Counted from the stretch's first letter, positions 17,140-25,866 are shown. The stretch is DNA of 64,000 bases from Firmicutes bacterium UBA5201 (GCA_002412775.1 DHVT01000011.1:62001-126000), one strand, 5' to 3'. The notes: generated by a model not told the origin, from the sequence alone. Translations and numbers: made by a program.

Positions 17140-17580
17140 ATGAGAATAATGGGTTTGGATGTCGGCGACAAGAAGATAGGTGTGGCCATCAGTGACTCAC
17201 TTTTGATTACAGCACAAGGTAAAGAAACCCTTTTTCGCGAATCTTTAAAGGTGGATCTCGACAAATTGATCAATTATATCAACGAGTACGATGTGCACAA
17301 GATCGTGGTAGGTATGCCACTCAACATGAACGGGTCCCTCGGACCACAAGGTGAAAAGACCAAACAATTTGTAGCTAAACTGGAAAAAAAATTGATTCAT
17401 TCCACACGAATTGATCGTGAAATCGAAATTGTCTATTGGGACGAAAGATTGACGACGATGGGTGCAACCCGTAGTTTGATCGAAACGGACATGAGCCGCA
17501 AAAAAAGAAAAGGTGTCGTTGACACGGTTGCTGCAGTGTTGATTTTGCAAGGTTATTTGGATGGAAATAGAACGGTTTAA
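17140..17580 (+). CDS. ruvX: Putative pre-16S rRNA nuclease / Holliday junction resolvase-like protein (YqgF/RuvX)
   Basis: 146 residues. Start at 17140 (MRIMGLDVGDKKIGVA) with GGAGG at 17126-17130. RNase H-like fold with DVGDKKIGVA, VGMPLNMNG, DERLTT and the C-terminal Asp in VVDTVAAVLILQ, the three acidic active-site residues. The family matures the 16S rRNA 5' end and is essential in many bacteria; the older resolvase name is still in use. Confidence 0.94.
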   Translation: MRIMGLDVGDKKIGVAISDSLLITAQGKETLFRESLKVDLDKLINYINEYDVHKIVVGMPLNMNGSLGPQGEKTKQFVAKLEKKLIHSTRIDREIEIVYWDERLTTMGATRSLIETDMSRKKRKGVVDTVAAVLILQGYLDGNRTV

Positions 17581-17606
17581 AAAATAAATATTAGAAGAGG
17601 TGTTTA

Positions 17607-17915
17607 ATGAAAAAGGAAGAGAATTTGTTCGAAGTGGTTTATGACCAAGATCATGAGCTTGAACAGAGTGACATTGTCGAATTGTTCGACGAAAATGGTG
17701 TGGCCGTGAAGTTCAACATCATTGCGAATCTTGAACTGGATGAGCAGGAATATGCGATCCTGTCCAATGTGGACGACGAAGAGGAAGTGCTCATTTTCAA
17801 AGTCATGGAAGAAAATGATGAGTTCGTGTTCGAAAGCATTGAAAATGAAGAAGAGCTGGATGCGGTAATCGAAGCATACAACGAGCTCCTTGATGAAGAA
17901 GATACAGAAGAATAG
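17607..17915 (+). CDS. DUF1292 family protein (UPF0473)
   Basis: 102 residues, very acidic (about a third Asp/Glu), with FNIIANLELDEQEYAILS and FESIENEEELDAVIEAYNELLDE as in the family. The function of DUF1292 is unknown; it constantly travels with ireB and ruvX. A 6-bp hairpin without a U-run (17925-17940) follows it, before fur. Confidence 0.9.
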   Translation: MKKEENLFEVVYDQDHELEQSDIVELFDENGVAVKFNIIANLELDEQEYAILSNVDDEEEVLIFKVMEENDEFVFESIENEEELDAVIEAYNELLDEEDTEE

Positions 17916-17977
17916 GCTGGATATACCACATGAGTGTGGTCAATAATCAACAAGAATTTAAGTGCTGAGGTGTTTAT

Positions 17978-18421
17978 ATGGATTCGTGTCATGATGGATA
18001 TAAGAAAAAATTAAAAGAGGCCGGCTACAAGCTGACGCCTCAAAGAATTGCGATTATTAATGTCATTGCTGAAAATAAAGGTGAACATCTAAGTACTGAG
18101 GAAATATATGATATTGTAAAGCAAAGGAATCCTGAAATGGGATTGGCTACTGTTTATAGAACACTACAAATGTTGGATGAGCTGGAAGTCGTATCCTCGC
18201 TTAATTTAGAGGACGGCTGCATTCGTTATGAACTTTATTGTGACGACGGCGCACACAACCATCACCACCTGATTTGTACAAAATGTGGGGATGTGCTTGA
18301 AGTGGAAGGCGATTTACTCGAACAATTGGAACTCAAAATTGAAAGCGAATACGATTTCAAGATTGTCGATCATAAATTGAAATTCTACGGAATATGCAAG
18401 AAATGTAAAAACCTTGTTTAG
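17978..18421 (+). CDS. fur: Fur-family metal-dependent regulator
   Basis: 147 residues. Winged helix with LTPQRIAIINVI and the DNA-recognition helix GLATVYRTLQ, then a metal-binding region with DGAHNHHHLICTKCGD and a final CKKCKNLV. Two CxxC pairs form the structural zinc site; the HNHHH cluster is the regulatory metal site. The length and lack of a clear PerR Asp/His signature favour Fur or Zur over PerR, but metal choice cannot be read with certainty. The stop codon lies inside the terminator that follows. Confidence 0.9.
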   Translation: MDSCHDGYKKKLKEAGYKLTPQRIAIINVIAENKGEHLSTEEIYDIVKQRNPEMGLATVYRTLQMLDELEVVSSLNLEDGCIRYELYCDDGAHNHHHLICTKCGDVLEVEGDLLEQLELKIESEYDFKIVDHKLKFYGICKKCKNLV

Positions 18422-18438
18422 TACAAGGTTTATTTTTC
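18410..18438 (+). terminator. Terminator overlapping the fur stop codon
   Basis: AACCTTGT (18410-18417) pairs with ACAAGGTT (18423-18430) over a 5-nt loop, followed by a T-rich stretch (TATTTTTC). Confidence 0.75.
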
Positions 18439-18455
18439 GTAAATAGCGAATCACA

Positions 18456-18522
18456 ACAAAGGAGAACCTTTGTCATAATGATCTTAAACGTTTAGCAGGA
18501 TCGGACAATATTAGCGCTAAAC
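18456..18522 (+). promoter_or_regulatory. Structured 5' leader of rnj (two hairpins)
   Basis: Hairpin 1 is ACAAAGG/CCTTTGT (18456-18462 with 18467-18473, loop AGAA). Hairpin 2 is GTTTAGC/GCTAAAC (18490-18496 with 18516-18522). Neither has a U-run, so they are not terminators. RNase genes are often controlled through their own 5' UTR, which makes an autoregulatory role reasonable but unproven. Confidence 0.35.
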
Positions 18523-18545
18523 ATATAAAATTACGAGGTGTAAAT

Positions 18546-20285
18546 ATGACAAACCAAAAACCAAACAACAATTTCAAGAAAAAAAGAACCAACAAACCAA
18601 AAGAGAACCTGGAAGAAAATTTAGTGACAAGTTTAGATTCATCACTTAAAATCATTCCGCTCGGCGGAATGGAAGAAATCGGCAAGAATATGACGGTTTT
18701 CCAATATGAGGATGATATCGTGATTCTGGATTGCGGTATGGCGTTTCCGGAAGATGAACTTCTCGGAATCGACGTCGTCATTCCGGACATCACTTATTTA
18801 AAAAGAAATGTGGCAAAAATCAGAGGCATCGTTTTGACTCACGGTCATGAGGACCATATCGGCTCATTGCCGTATTTTCTAAAAGAGATCAACGTACCGG
18901 TCTATGGAACGCGTTTAACGCTCGGACTTGTGGAAAACAAGATGAAAGAGCACAGACTGAATCCGAAACTCATTACAATATCACCGGGAGATCACATCAA
19001 ACTAGGTGTGTTTGATTTCGAGCCGATCAGAGTGTGCCATAGTATTGCGGATGCGGTTGCCTATGCGATCACAACACCGGTCGGAAAAGTGATCCATACG
19101 GGAGACTTTAAAATCGACTTCACACCTATTGACGGTCAAACCACAGACCTCCACCGTTTCGCTGAACTCGGACGTGAAGGCGTGTTGGCACTTCTCGCAG
19201 ACAGCACAAACGTCGTCAGAGAAGGTTACACCATGTCTGAAAGTACAGTAGGAGACACATTTGAGCAAATTTTCAGACATGCGGAGTCAAGAATCATCGT
19301 GGCTTCATTCGCTTCCAATATCCATAGAGTTCAACAGATTGTGAATGCGGCAAGCATGAACAACAGAAAAGTGGCATTTTCAGGAAGAAGCATGGTCAAT
19401 GTCTCCAGTGTTGCCATGAACCTTGGATATCTCAAAATGGATGAGGATATGCTCATTGACATCAAAGACATCGACAGATATCCTGACAACGAACTCGTGG
19501 TCATTACAACAGGATCACAAGGTGAGCCGATGAGCGCACTCGCCAGAATGGCAAATTCTGAGCATAGAAATATGGAAATCAGAAAGGGCGACCTGGTCAT
19601 ACTATCGTCATCCGCCATACCTGGGAATGAAAAGTCAGTCTACAGGATCATCAATCAGCTCACCAAAAAAGGTGCGACCATGATTTATGAGTCGCTTGCT
19701 GACGTTCACGTTTCAGGTCATGCCAAGGCAGAAGAGCTCAAATTGATCCATTCGCTTGTAAAACCGAAATACTTCATGCCGGTACACGGTGAATCCGTTC
19801 ATCTTGAAAGACATAAAGAACTTGCGATCGATCTCGGAATGAATGACAAGAATGTCTTCATTTTGGCGAACGGCAACGTGCTCGAATTTGATGGAACAAG
19901 TGCCAAATTGGCAAAATCGGTCCCATCCGGTCGTGTCTTCATCGATGGACTTGGTGTTGGCGATGTAGGCAACATAGTGCTCAGAGACAGAAAGCATCTT
20001 TCCGAGGATGGTCTGATCATCATCGTAGTCGCCATCTCAAGTGTCACGGGAGAAGTCATCAACGGACCGGACCTCATTTCCAGAGGATTCGTCTATGTCA
20101 GAGAATCAGAAGCTTTGATGGAGAGTGCCCGTGCGGTTGTGGAAGCGGAACTGAAAAAATGCTACGAAAAGAACATCAAAGACTGGGCTTCACTGAAGTC
20201 GTCAGTGAGAGATGCGCTCAGCCAGTACATTTATCAAAACACTAAACGTTCACCAATGATCTTACCGGTGTTCATGGAAGTATAA
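18546..20285 (+). CDS. rnj: Ribonuclease J
   Basis: 579 residues. Metallo-beta-lactamase/beta-CASP nuclease: LTHGHEDHIGS (His99, His101, Asp103, His104), HTGDFKID, a beta-CASP module with SFASNIHRVQQI and GRSMVN, and later SGHAKAEE and MPVHGE. RNase J has 5'-3' exo- and endonuclease activity in mRNA decay and rRNA processing. The first 25 residues are a basic, Asn/Lys-rich tail that is longer than in B. subtilis. Ribosome site CGAGGTG at 18534-18540. Confidence 0.96.
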   Translation: MTNQKPNNNFKKKRTNKPKENLEENLVTSLDSSLKIIPLGGMEEIGKNMTVFQYEDDIVILDCGMAFPEDELLGIDVVIPDITYLKRNVAKIRGIVLTHGHEDHIGSLPYFLKEINVPVYGTRLTLGLVENKMKEHRLNPKLITISPGDHIKLGVFDFEPIRVCHSIADAVAYAITTPVGKVIHTGDFKIDFTPIDGQTTDLHRFAELGREGVLALLADSTNVVREGYTMSESTVGDTFEQIFRHAESRIIVASFASNIHRVQQIVNAASMNNRKVAFSGRSMVNVSSVAMNLGYLKMDEDMLIDIKDIDRYPDNELVVITTGSQGEPMSALARMANSEHRNMEIRKGDLVILSSSAIPGNEKSVYRIINQLTKKGATMIYESLADVHVSGHAKAEELKLIHSLVKPKYFMPVHGESVHLERHKELAIDLGMNDKNVFILANGNVLEFDGTSAKLAKSVPSGRVFIDGLGVGDVGNIVLRDRKHLSEDGLIIIVVAISSVTGEVINGPDLISRGFVYVRESEALMESARAVVEAELKKCYEKNIKDWASLKSSVRDALSQYIYQNTKRSPMILPVFMEV

Positions 20286-20310
20286 TCACCTTTGCATACG
20301 GAGGGAAAGA

Positions 20311-21321
20311 ATGAAGAGAGTATTATTGGTAATGACGCTGATGGTCGCACTATCGCTTATGTCAGGATGTGCGGGTGTCCTTGAGAAATATAACGGACCA
20401 GTGGATGAAAGCGACACAAGCACTTTTGTGGTGACTGTCGCTCCGGGTTCAAGCACGACGGGAATCGCGAATCTATTGCTCGAAGAAGGCTTGATTCAAA
20501 ATGTCAACGCCTTCAAGGCAAGAGTCAAATTGCTTGAAGTGGATGGCAAGATGAAGGCGGGGGATTATATGCTCTCACCTTCCATGTCTTCCGATGCCAT
20601 CATTGAAAAATTGGTGGATGGGAAGGTCTATGTCGAAACGAACAAGTTCACGATTCCCGAGGGTTTTGAAATCCGACAGATCGTTGACAAGCTCGCGGAA
20701 CAAGGAATAGTCGATCGTGATGTTTTCCTGGATGTTCTCGAGAACCATCCTTTTGATTATGCTTTCCTTGAAGGCGTGGATCGAAGCAAAAGACTTGAGG
20801 GATACCTGTTTCCGGACACTTATGAAGTGCTGAAGAGTGCTGATGAGGTCGCTATTGTCAACAAGATGTTAAAAAGATTCGGTGATGTCTTCAAACCGGA
20901 GTATTATGCGCGCGCGGAAGAACTCGGCATGACAATCGATGAAGTTGTGACACTTGCATCCATCATCGAGCGTGAGGCTCGAGTGGCCGAGGAGTTTGAA
21001 ATCGTCTCCAGTGTTTTTCACAATCGTATGGAAATAGGCATGGCTCTGCAGTCATGTGCCACAGTACAGTACATTTTGCAGGAGCGCAAACCTGTGTTGT
21101 CTTATGCGGATACAGAGATTAAAGATCCTTATAACACTTACATCAACTCGGGTCTGACTCCCTCGCCGATAGCGTCACCAGGTGAGCTTGCCATCAAATC
21201 GGCCCTTTATCCGGCCGAAACGAATTATTTGTTTTTTGTGACCACAGAGAAGAATGACGGCACCCATTATTTCAATGAGACCCTTGCAGGTCATAACAGG
21301 GATGCCAAGAAGGGAAACTGA
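20311..21321 (+). CDS. mltG: Endolytic murein transglycosylase MltG, predicted lipoprotein
   Basis: 336 residues. YceG/MltG fold with a LysM-like N-domain (VTVAPGSSTTGIANLLLEEG) and the catalytic glutamate Glu220 in TLASIIEREA, then NSGLTPSPIASPG near the end. MltG cuts nascent glycan strands and sets their length. The N-terminus MKRVLLVMTLMVALSLMSGCAG is a lipoprotein signal with Cys20 in an LMSGC lipobox, whereas most MltG proteins are anchored by a transmembrane helix. GGAGGGAA at 20300-20307. Confidence 0.93.
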   Translation: MKRVLLVMTLMVALSLMSGCAGVLEKYNGPVDESDTSTFVVTVAPGSSTTGIANLLLEEGLIQNVNAFKARVKLLEVDGKMKAGDYMLSPSMSSDAIIEKLVDGKVYVETNKFTIPEGFEIRQIVDKLAEQGIVDRDVFLDVLENHPFDYAFLEGVDRSKRLEGYLFPDTYEVLKSADEVAIVNKMLKRFGDVFKPEYYARAEELGMTIDEVVTLASIIEREARVAEEFEIVSSVFHNRMEIGMALQSCATVQYILQERKPVLSYADTEIKDPYNTYINSGLTPSPIASPGELAIKSALYPAETNYLFFVTTEKNDGTHYFNETLAGHNRDAKKGN

Positions 21322-21325
21322 TGTC

Positions 21326-21997
21326 ATGTCCGACCACAACATAGTCGACGAGCATGTCGAACATTATATAAGGACTTTGCTTCCGAAATCGTCAGGACTT
21401 CTGGGGGAACTCGAGCGTTATGCAGATGATCATCGGGTTCCGATTATTCAACCGGAAATTGCCCAATATCTGAAAGTTCTGATGAAAGTTCACAAACCCA
21501 TGAGGGTTTTGGAAATCGGGACGGCAATCGGATATTCGGCGACCCTGATGGCGGAACAAATGGAGAAAGGTGTCATAGAAACCATTGAACTCAAAAAGGA
21601 GATGGTTTCGATAGCCGGGGAGACCTTTGAAAAATTGAAGCTCTACAAGCCGAATGTCGATATCATCCAACACCATGGGGATGCCATAGGTGTCCTGGAG
21701 AAGATGGACAGCAAATTCGACCTGATCTTCATCGATGCCTCAAAAGGGCATTACAAGGCGTTTTTCGAGCTGTGTATGCCTATGCTGAAGCCGCGTGGTC
21801 TGATCGTATCGGACAATGTCCTTTATAAGGGCATGGTGGCCACCAATCTTTATTTGGTGCGCAGAAAAATAACAATAGTCAAAAGAATGAGAACCTATCT
21901 TGATTTCATCTCCAATCATCCTGAACTGGACACGACTGTGCTCCCAATGGGAGATGGAATGGCAATCAGTTATAAAAAGGAGGCTGATGGCGCATGA
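21326..21997 (+). CDS. trmR: O-methyltransferase, TrmR (YrrM) type
   Basis: 223 residues, start at 21326 (MSDHNIVDE), 4 nt after mltG. SAM motif EIGTAIGYSA, metal-ligand region FIDASKGHYK and SDNVLYKG. In B. subtilis TrmR methylates 5-hydroxyuridine at the wobble position of tRNA, and its gene is followed by the U32 genes that make the hydroxyl group; the same order is seen here, which supports this over a catechol-type role. Confidence 0.88.
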   Translation: MSDHNIVDEHVEHYIRTLLPKSSGLLGELERYADDHRVPIIQPEIAQYLKVLMKVHKPMRVLEIGTAIGYSATLMAEQMEKGVIETIELKKEMVSIAGETFEKLKLYKPNVDIIQHHGDAIGVLEKMDSKFDLIFIDASKGHYKAFFELCMPMLKPRGLIVSDNVLYKGMVATNLYLVRRKITIVKRMRTYLDFISNHPELDTTVLPMGDGMAISYKKEADGA

Positions 21998-23223
21998 AGC
22001 GTATTGAACTATTAGCGCCTGCAGGCGACTTGCAAAAATTGAAATTCGCGATTCTTTATGGTGCTGACGCTGTATACATCGGCGGTCAGGTTTTCGGCCT
22101 ACGTGCCGCCGCAAAGAATTTTTCGTTTGAGGATATGAAAGAAGGCATTGCCTTCGCACACGAGAGGGGAAAAAAGGTTTTCCTGACGCTCAATATAATT
22201 CCACACAATGAAGACATTCACTACTTGGAAGAATATATTGGCCAAATCAAGGACCTGGATCTGGATGCGGTCATACTCTCCGATCCCGGAACCTTGATGT
22301 TCGTAAAGAAGTATGCACCAAATCTTGAAGTGCATCTCAGCACACAGGCCAACAACACCAATTACATGAGTGCCACCTTTTGGCACGAACAAGGTGTCAA
22401 ACGAGTGATTCTCGCAAGGGAACTTTCCTTCAGTGAGATTGCGGAAATCAGAAAAAACACTCCGATGACATTGGAACTCGAAGCATTCATGCATGGTGCC
22501 ATGTGCATCTCCTATTCAGGCAGATGTCTGATCAGCAATTATATGACTGGTCGTGATGCGAACAGGGGTGCTTGTGCACAACCTTGCCGTTGGGAGTACA
22601 ATCTTGTGGAAAAAACAAGACCGGATGAAAGTTATCCAGTGGTTGAAACGGAAGATGGGACATTTTTCTTCAATTCAAAGGATCTTTGTACAATCAACAT
22701 GGTACCTGAACTGATTGTTTCCGGACTGGACAGCTTAAAAATCGAAGGCCGGATGAAAAGTGTTTATTATGTGGCCAATGTGGTAAGAGCATACCGTAAG
22801 GCCATTGATACATTTTATGCGGATCCCGACAACTATGAATATGATCCCGAATGGTTCGATGAGATCAAAAAAGCGTCGCATCGAGAGTTCACAAACGGCT
22901 TTTATACCGGCAAACCGGATCACAATTCACAGCTTTACGGCTCGAGCGCATACATCAGAAGTTATGACTTTATAGGCGTTGTGGAGTCTTATGACGAAAA
23001 AACCAAAATCGCCACTGTGGAACAAAGGAACAATTTCAAAGTGGGCGACAAAGTCGAGATCATAGGACCCGATTATTTTTATGCCGAACAAGTCATCGAA
23101 GAAATCATCAATTCAAATGATGAATCGGTCAAGGTGGCGCCTCATGCGCAACAAATCATACGTATTCCAATGGATGTTCCTGTGGAGCCGTATTATATAC
23201 TCAGAAAAGCAAAGGAGAATTAG
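21994..23223 (+). CDS. U32 family protein, tRNA uridine 5-hydroxylation (TrhP type)
   Basis: 409 residues. LLAPAGDLQKLKFAILYGADAVYIGG is the family N-terminus; ELEAFMHGAMCISYSGRC, GACAQPCRW and SKDLCTI hold the cysteines that bind an Fe-S cluster in TrhP/RlhA-type proteins; SLKIEGRMKS follows. U32 members use prephenate-dependent chemistry to hydroxylate tRNA or rRNA; older annotations call them collagenase-like proteases. ATGA overlap with trmR indicates coupling and a shared tRNA modification job. A C-terminal beta domain (about 320-409) is present. Confidence 0.88.
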   Translation: MKRIELLAPAGDLQKLKFAILYGADAVYIGGQVFGLRAAAKNFSFEDMKEGIAFAHERGKKVFLTLNIIPHNEDIHYLEEYIGQIKDLDLDAVILSDPGTLMFVKKYAPNLEVHLSTQANNTNYMSATFWHEQGVKRVILARELSFSEIAEIRKNTPMTLELEAFMHGAMCISYSGRCLISNYMTGRDANRGACAQPCRWEYNLVEKTRPDESYPVVETEDGTFFFNSKDLCTINMVPELIVSGLDSLKIEGRMKSVYYVANVVRAYRKAIDTFYADPDNYEYDPEWFDEIKKASHREFTNGFYTGKPDHNSQLYGSSAYIRSYDFIGVVESYDEKTKIATVEQRNNFKVGDKVEIIGPDYFYAEQVIEEIINSNDESVKVAPHAQQIIRIPMDVPVEPYYILRKAKEN

Positions 23224-23224
23224 A

Positions 23225-23854
23225 ATGGGCAAGCCTATCGTTATCGGGGTTTCCGGAGGAACGGGTTCTGGAAAAAGCACTGTGGCACAATCCATATTTC
23301 AGTCGCTTCCGGATGAGAACATCCTGATTTTGGAACAAGATGCTTATTACAAGGACCAAAGTCATTTGTCCTATGAGGAACGAATCAAGACCAATTATGA
23401 CCATCCTATGGCATTTGATACGGATTTGCTCATTGAACATATAAAGATGTTATGCGATCATAAACCCATTCAAAAACCGATATACAATTTCGCCAATCAC
23501 AACCGCGAAAAAGATTCCATATTGGTCCATCCACGCGAGATCATCATACTTGAAGGCATCATGATTCTCGAGGACAAGAGGCTCAGAAAATTGATGGACA
23601 TCAAGATCTTCGTGGACACAGATGCGGACGTGAGAATCATAAGACGTATCACTCGTGACATCAATGAGCGCGGTAGAACACTGGAATCGGTAATCGAGCA
23701 ATATCTCACAACTGTCAAACCCGCTCATGAGCAATTTATCGAACCTATGAAGAAATATGCGGATATCATTATACCTGAAGGTGGATACAATAAAGTGGCC
23801 ATCGATCTGATGACCACAAAAGTACTTTCCATCATCAACTCCAAGAATCAGTAA
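23225..23854 (+). CDS. udk: Uridine kinase
   Basis: 209 residues from ATG 23225 with AAAGGAGA immediately before. P-loop GGTGSGKST, EQDAYYKDQ, NYDHPMAFD and RDINERGRT are standard for udk. It phosphorylates uridine and cytidine with GTP/ATP in pyrimidine salvage. This order (U32, udk) is common in Firmicutes. Confidence 0.95.
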   Translation: MGKPIVIGVSGGTGSGKSTVAQSIFQSLPDENILILEQDAYYKDQSHLSYEERIKTNYDHPMAFDTDLLIEHIKMLCDHKPIQKPIYNFANHNREKDSILVHPREIIILEGIMILEDKRLRKLMDIKIFVDTDADVRIIRRITRDINERGRTLESVIEQYLTTVKPAHEQFIEPMKKYADIIIPEGGYNKVAIDLMTTKVLSIINSKNQ

Positions 23855-23864
23855 GGCGGCTCAA

Positions 23865-24926
23865 ATGATCAATCAATTGATTAGAAATTCAGTAGAAAAA
23901 GGCGCTACGAATATTCATATCGCACCTGGCGCCGGTCCATTGATCCGAGTGAACGGAAAAGTAAGACTACTTGAAGATGAGCAAACTTTGTCACACGATC
24001 ACATCATGACCGTGCTTGGTGAACTTTGCACTGAGGCACAACTGGACGCACTCAACCAAAACGGTGAACTTTATTTCGGGTATTCCATACCTGAACTGGG
24101 ACGGTTCAGGGTCAATGTCCTCAAACAAAGAGGTTCATACAGTTTGTCGATTCGCATTTTGAAACTCGTGATTCCGGACAAGTCGGAACTTGGACTGCCC
24201 AAGCATTTGTATGAACTGCTTGAGAAAGGTCAAGGTCTTTTTCTTGTCAGTGGCGCTTCGGGAACCGGCAGGTCAACCACAATCGCTTCACTCATCCAAC
24301 ATATCAATGCCACAAAACGCGTCCACATCATGACGATTGAATCTCCTATAGAGTACCTCTTCAAGCACGATAAGGCCATCGTCATCCAAAGGGATGTCGG
24401 AACCGACTGCGCCGATTTTTATGAAGGGCTCAGCAGTGCGATGCTTCATGATCCGGATGTCATCATGATTTCTGAGATCAACAGCGAACCTATGCAAGAT
24501 TTGGCGCTCAAACTCGCTGAAGCAGGCAAACTGGTCATAGCGGGGTATTCAGGAATCAATACCATATCTGCTCTCGGAAGTTTTCTGTTTTCGGAACAGG
24601 CCGAGCGCAAACAAATCAGAAAACATAAGTTGGCTTCGGTTCTGCTGGGCATCATCTCTCAACAGCTGGTTCCAAGTAAAAATAATGACATCAGGCTTTT
24701 GGGGTATGAACTTCTACTTATGAACAACGTGGTCAAATCCAACATCATTTCAGACAATTTGGCTGAAATTCAAAACACATTGATTGCCGGCAGAAGACAA
24801 GGCATGGTTTCTATGGATGCTTCCCTTTATGAGATGTATTCGAAGGGGGCCATCACCAAAGATACTTTGTATCGATACTGTACGGACACCGAAGTGGTGA
24901 AAAGACTCGAGAAGTCATTGATCTAG
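23865..24926 (+). CDS. Degenerate PilT-like protein (probable inactive paralogue)
   Basis: 353 residues, the same length as the PilT at 7286 and alignable end to end (N-domain IHIAPGAGPLIRVNGKVR; QLVPSKNN; RRQGMVSMDASL). The ATPase signatures are eroded: Walker A reads GASGTGRST with Arg136 in place of the catalytic Lys; the Asp box is IESPIEY instead of EDPIEY; the His box STLHT is replaced by AGYSG. Walker B keeps a Glu (DVIMISEIN). It is therefore probably unable to hydrolyse ATP and may act as a regulator or hexamer partner of PilT. Open frame and good codon use argue against a pseudogene. Located between udk and aroK. Confidence 0.88.
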   Translation: MINQLIRNSVEKGATNIHIAPGAGPLIRVNGKVRLLEDEQTLSHDHIMTVLGELCTEAQLDALNQNGELYFGYSIPELGRFRVNVLKQRGSYSLSIRILKLVIPDKSELGLPKHLYELLEKGQGLFLVSGASGTGRSTTIASLIQHINATKRVHIMTIESPIEYLFKHDKAIVIQRDVGTDCADFYEGLSSAMLHDPDVIMISEINSEPMQDLALKLAEAGKLVIAGYSGINTISALGSFLFSEQAERKQIRKHKLASVLLGIISQQLVPSKNNDIRLLGYELLLMNNVVKSNIISDNLAEIQNTLIAGRRQGMVSMDASLYEMYSKGAITKDTLYRYCTDTEVVKRLEKSLI

Positions 24927-24935
24927 GAGCGCATT

Positions 24936-25433
24936 ATGAATAATTTGATTCTAATTGGCATGATGGGGTCACGAAAAACCACAATCGGAGGGGCAATCAG
25001 TGAACAGCTTGGATGGAAACATCTGGATACTGACAAAATGATTGAAGACATGCAAGGTATGGCCATCAGAGAAATCTTTGACAGATACGGAGAAAAATAT
25101 TTCAGATCGTTGGAAGCAAAGCTGATCGAACAACTGAAGTCGATTGAATCCACTGTGATCTCCACTGGTGGTGGGGTCATACTCAATCCTTTGAATACGA
25201 TGGCACTCAGGGAAATGGGCCTGATCGTCTACTTGAGGGCAAATGCGGAAACACTTGTTTCCAATCTCGAGGGACAGACCCAAAGTCGACCGTTGCTGGA
25301 TCATCAAAGCATAGAAGTCATTTTGAAAGTCAGGCATTCACTTTATATGAATGCCGCAGAACTGGTCATTGACATAGATTTGCTCAGCAACCAGGAAATA
25401 ATGGATATGATTTTACATCATATGGAAAGGTGA
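24936..25433 (+). CDS. aroK: Shikimate kinase (unusual P-loop)
   Basis: 165 residues. LDTDKMIE (shikimate/metal-binding Asp), RYGEKYFRSLEAKLI (Arg), STGGGVI and SRPLL (lid Arg) identify aroK. The Walker A, normally GFMGSGKT, reads GMMGSRKT: Arg13 replaces the glycine before the catalytic lysine (codon CGA for GGA). This may reduce nucleotide binding or be tolerated. Next gene is aroQ, 4 nt on, so a shikimate-pathway pair. Ribosome site TAGGAGCG at 24925-24932. Confidence 0.88.
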   Translation: MNNLILIGMMGSRKTTIGGAISEQLGWKHLDTDKMIEDMQGMAIREIFDRYGEKYFRSLEAKLIEQLKSIESTVISTGGGVILNPLNTMALREMGLIVYLRANAETLVSNLEGQTQSRPLLDHQSIEVILKVRHSLYMNAAELVIDIDLLSNQEIMDMILHHMER

Positions 25434-25437
25434 CATT

Positions 25438-25866
25438 ATGAAAGTTTTGGTCATTCAAGGTCCCAATCTGAATAGATTGGGAAAGAGAACAGAGTTTCAT
25501 TATGGAGCAATGACGCTTGAGGCGCTCAATGAATGTATCAGAGAGCATGGCATGTCGCTCGGCATTGAAACCGATTTTCAGCAGTCCAATCACGAGGGAC
25601 AATTGATCGATTGGATCCATGATTCAGAAGGTCGATATGATGCTGTTTTGATCAATCCCGGTGCTTTCACGCATTACAGCTACGCAATTCGAGATGCCAT
25701 CGAGAGTGTTGACCTTCCCTTTGTTGAAGTCCACCTATCCAATATTTATGAACGGGAGCCTTTCAGACATGTATCCGTAACGGCACCAGTATGCCGAAAA
25801 CAGGTTTATGGTATGAAAGAAAGAAGCTACTTTGAGGCACTTGATTTTTTAAAGACGTTGCTATAA
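25438..25866 (+). CDS. aroQ: Type II 3-dehydroquinate dehydratase
   Basis: 142 residues, typical of the dodecameric type II enzyme. QGPNLNRLGKR and HYG (Tyr22, catalytic base), SNHEGQLIDWIH, NPGAFTHYSYAIRDA and EVHLSN (His) are all present. It makes 3-dehydroshikimate, two steps before the shikimate kinase encoded just upstream. Families usually have NLNLLG; the Arg here is a small departure. Confidence 0.94.
   Translation: MKVLVIQGPNLNRLGKRTEFHYGAMTLEALNECIREHGMSLGIETDFQQSNHEGQLIDWIHDSEGRYDAVLINPGAFTHYSYAIRDAIESVDLPFVEVHLSNIYEREPFRHVSVTAPVCRKQVYGMKERSYFEALDFLKTLL

Noticed and set aside
18478..18495. Five-codon upstream ORF before rnj as a leader peptide gene
   Set aside because: Spacing from the nearest GGAG is 13 nt and there is no regulatory codon run; noted only as part of the leader structure.
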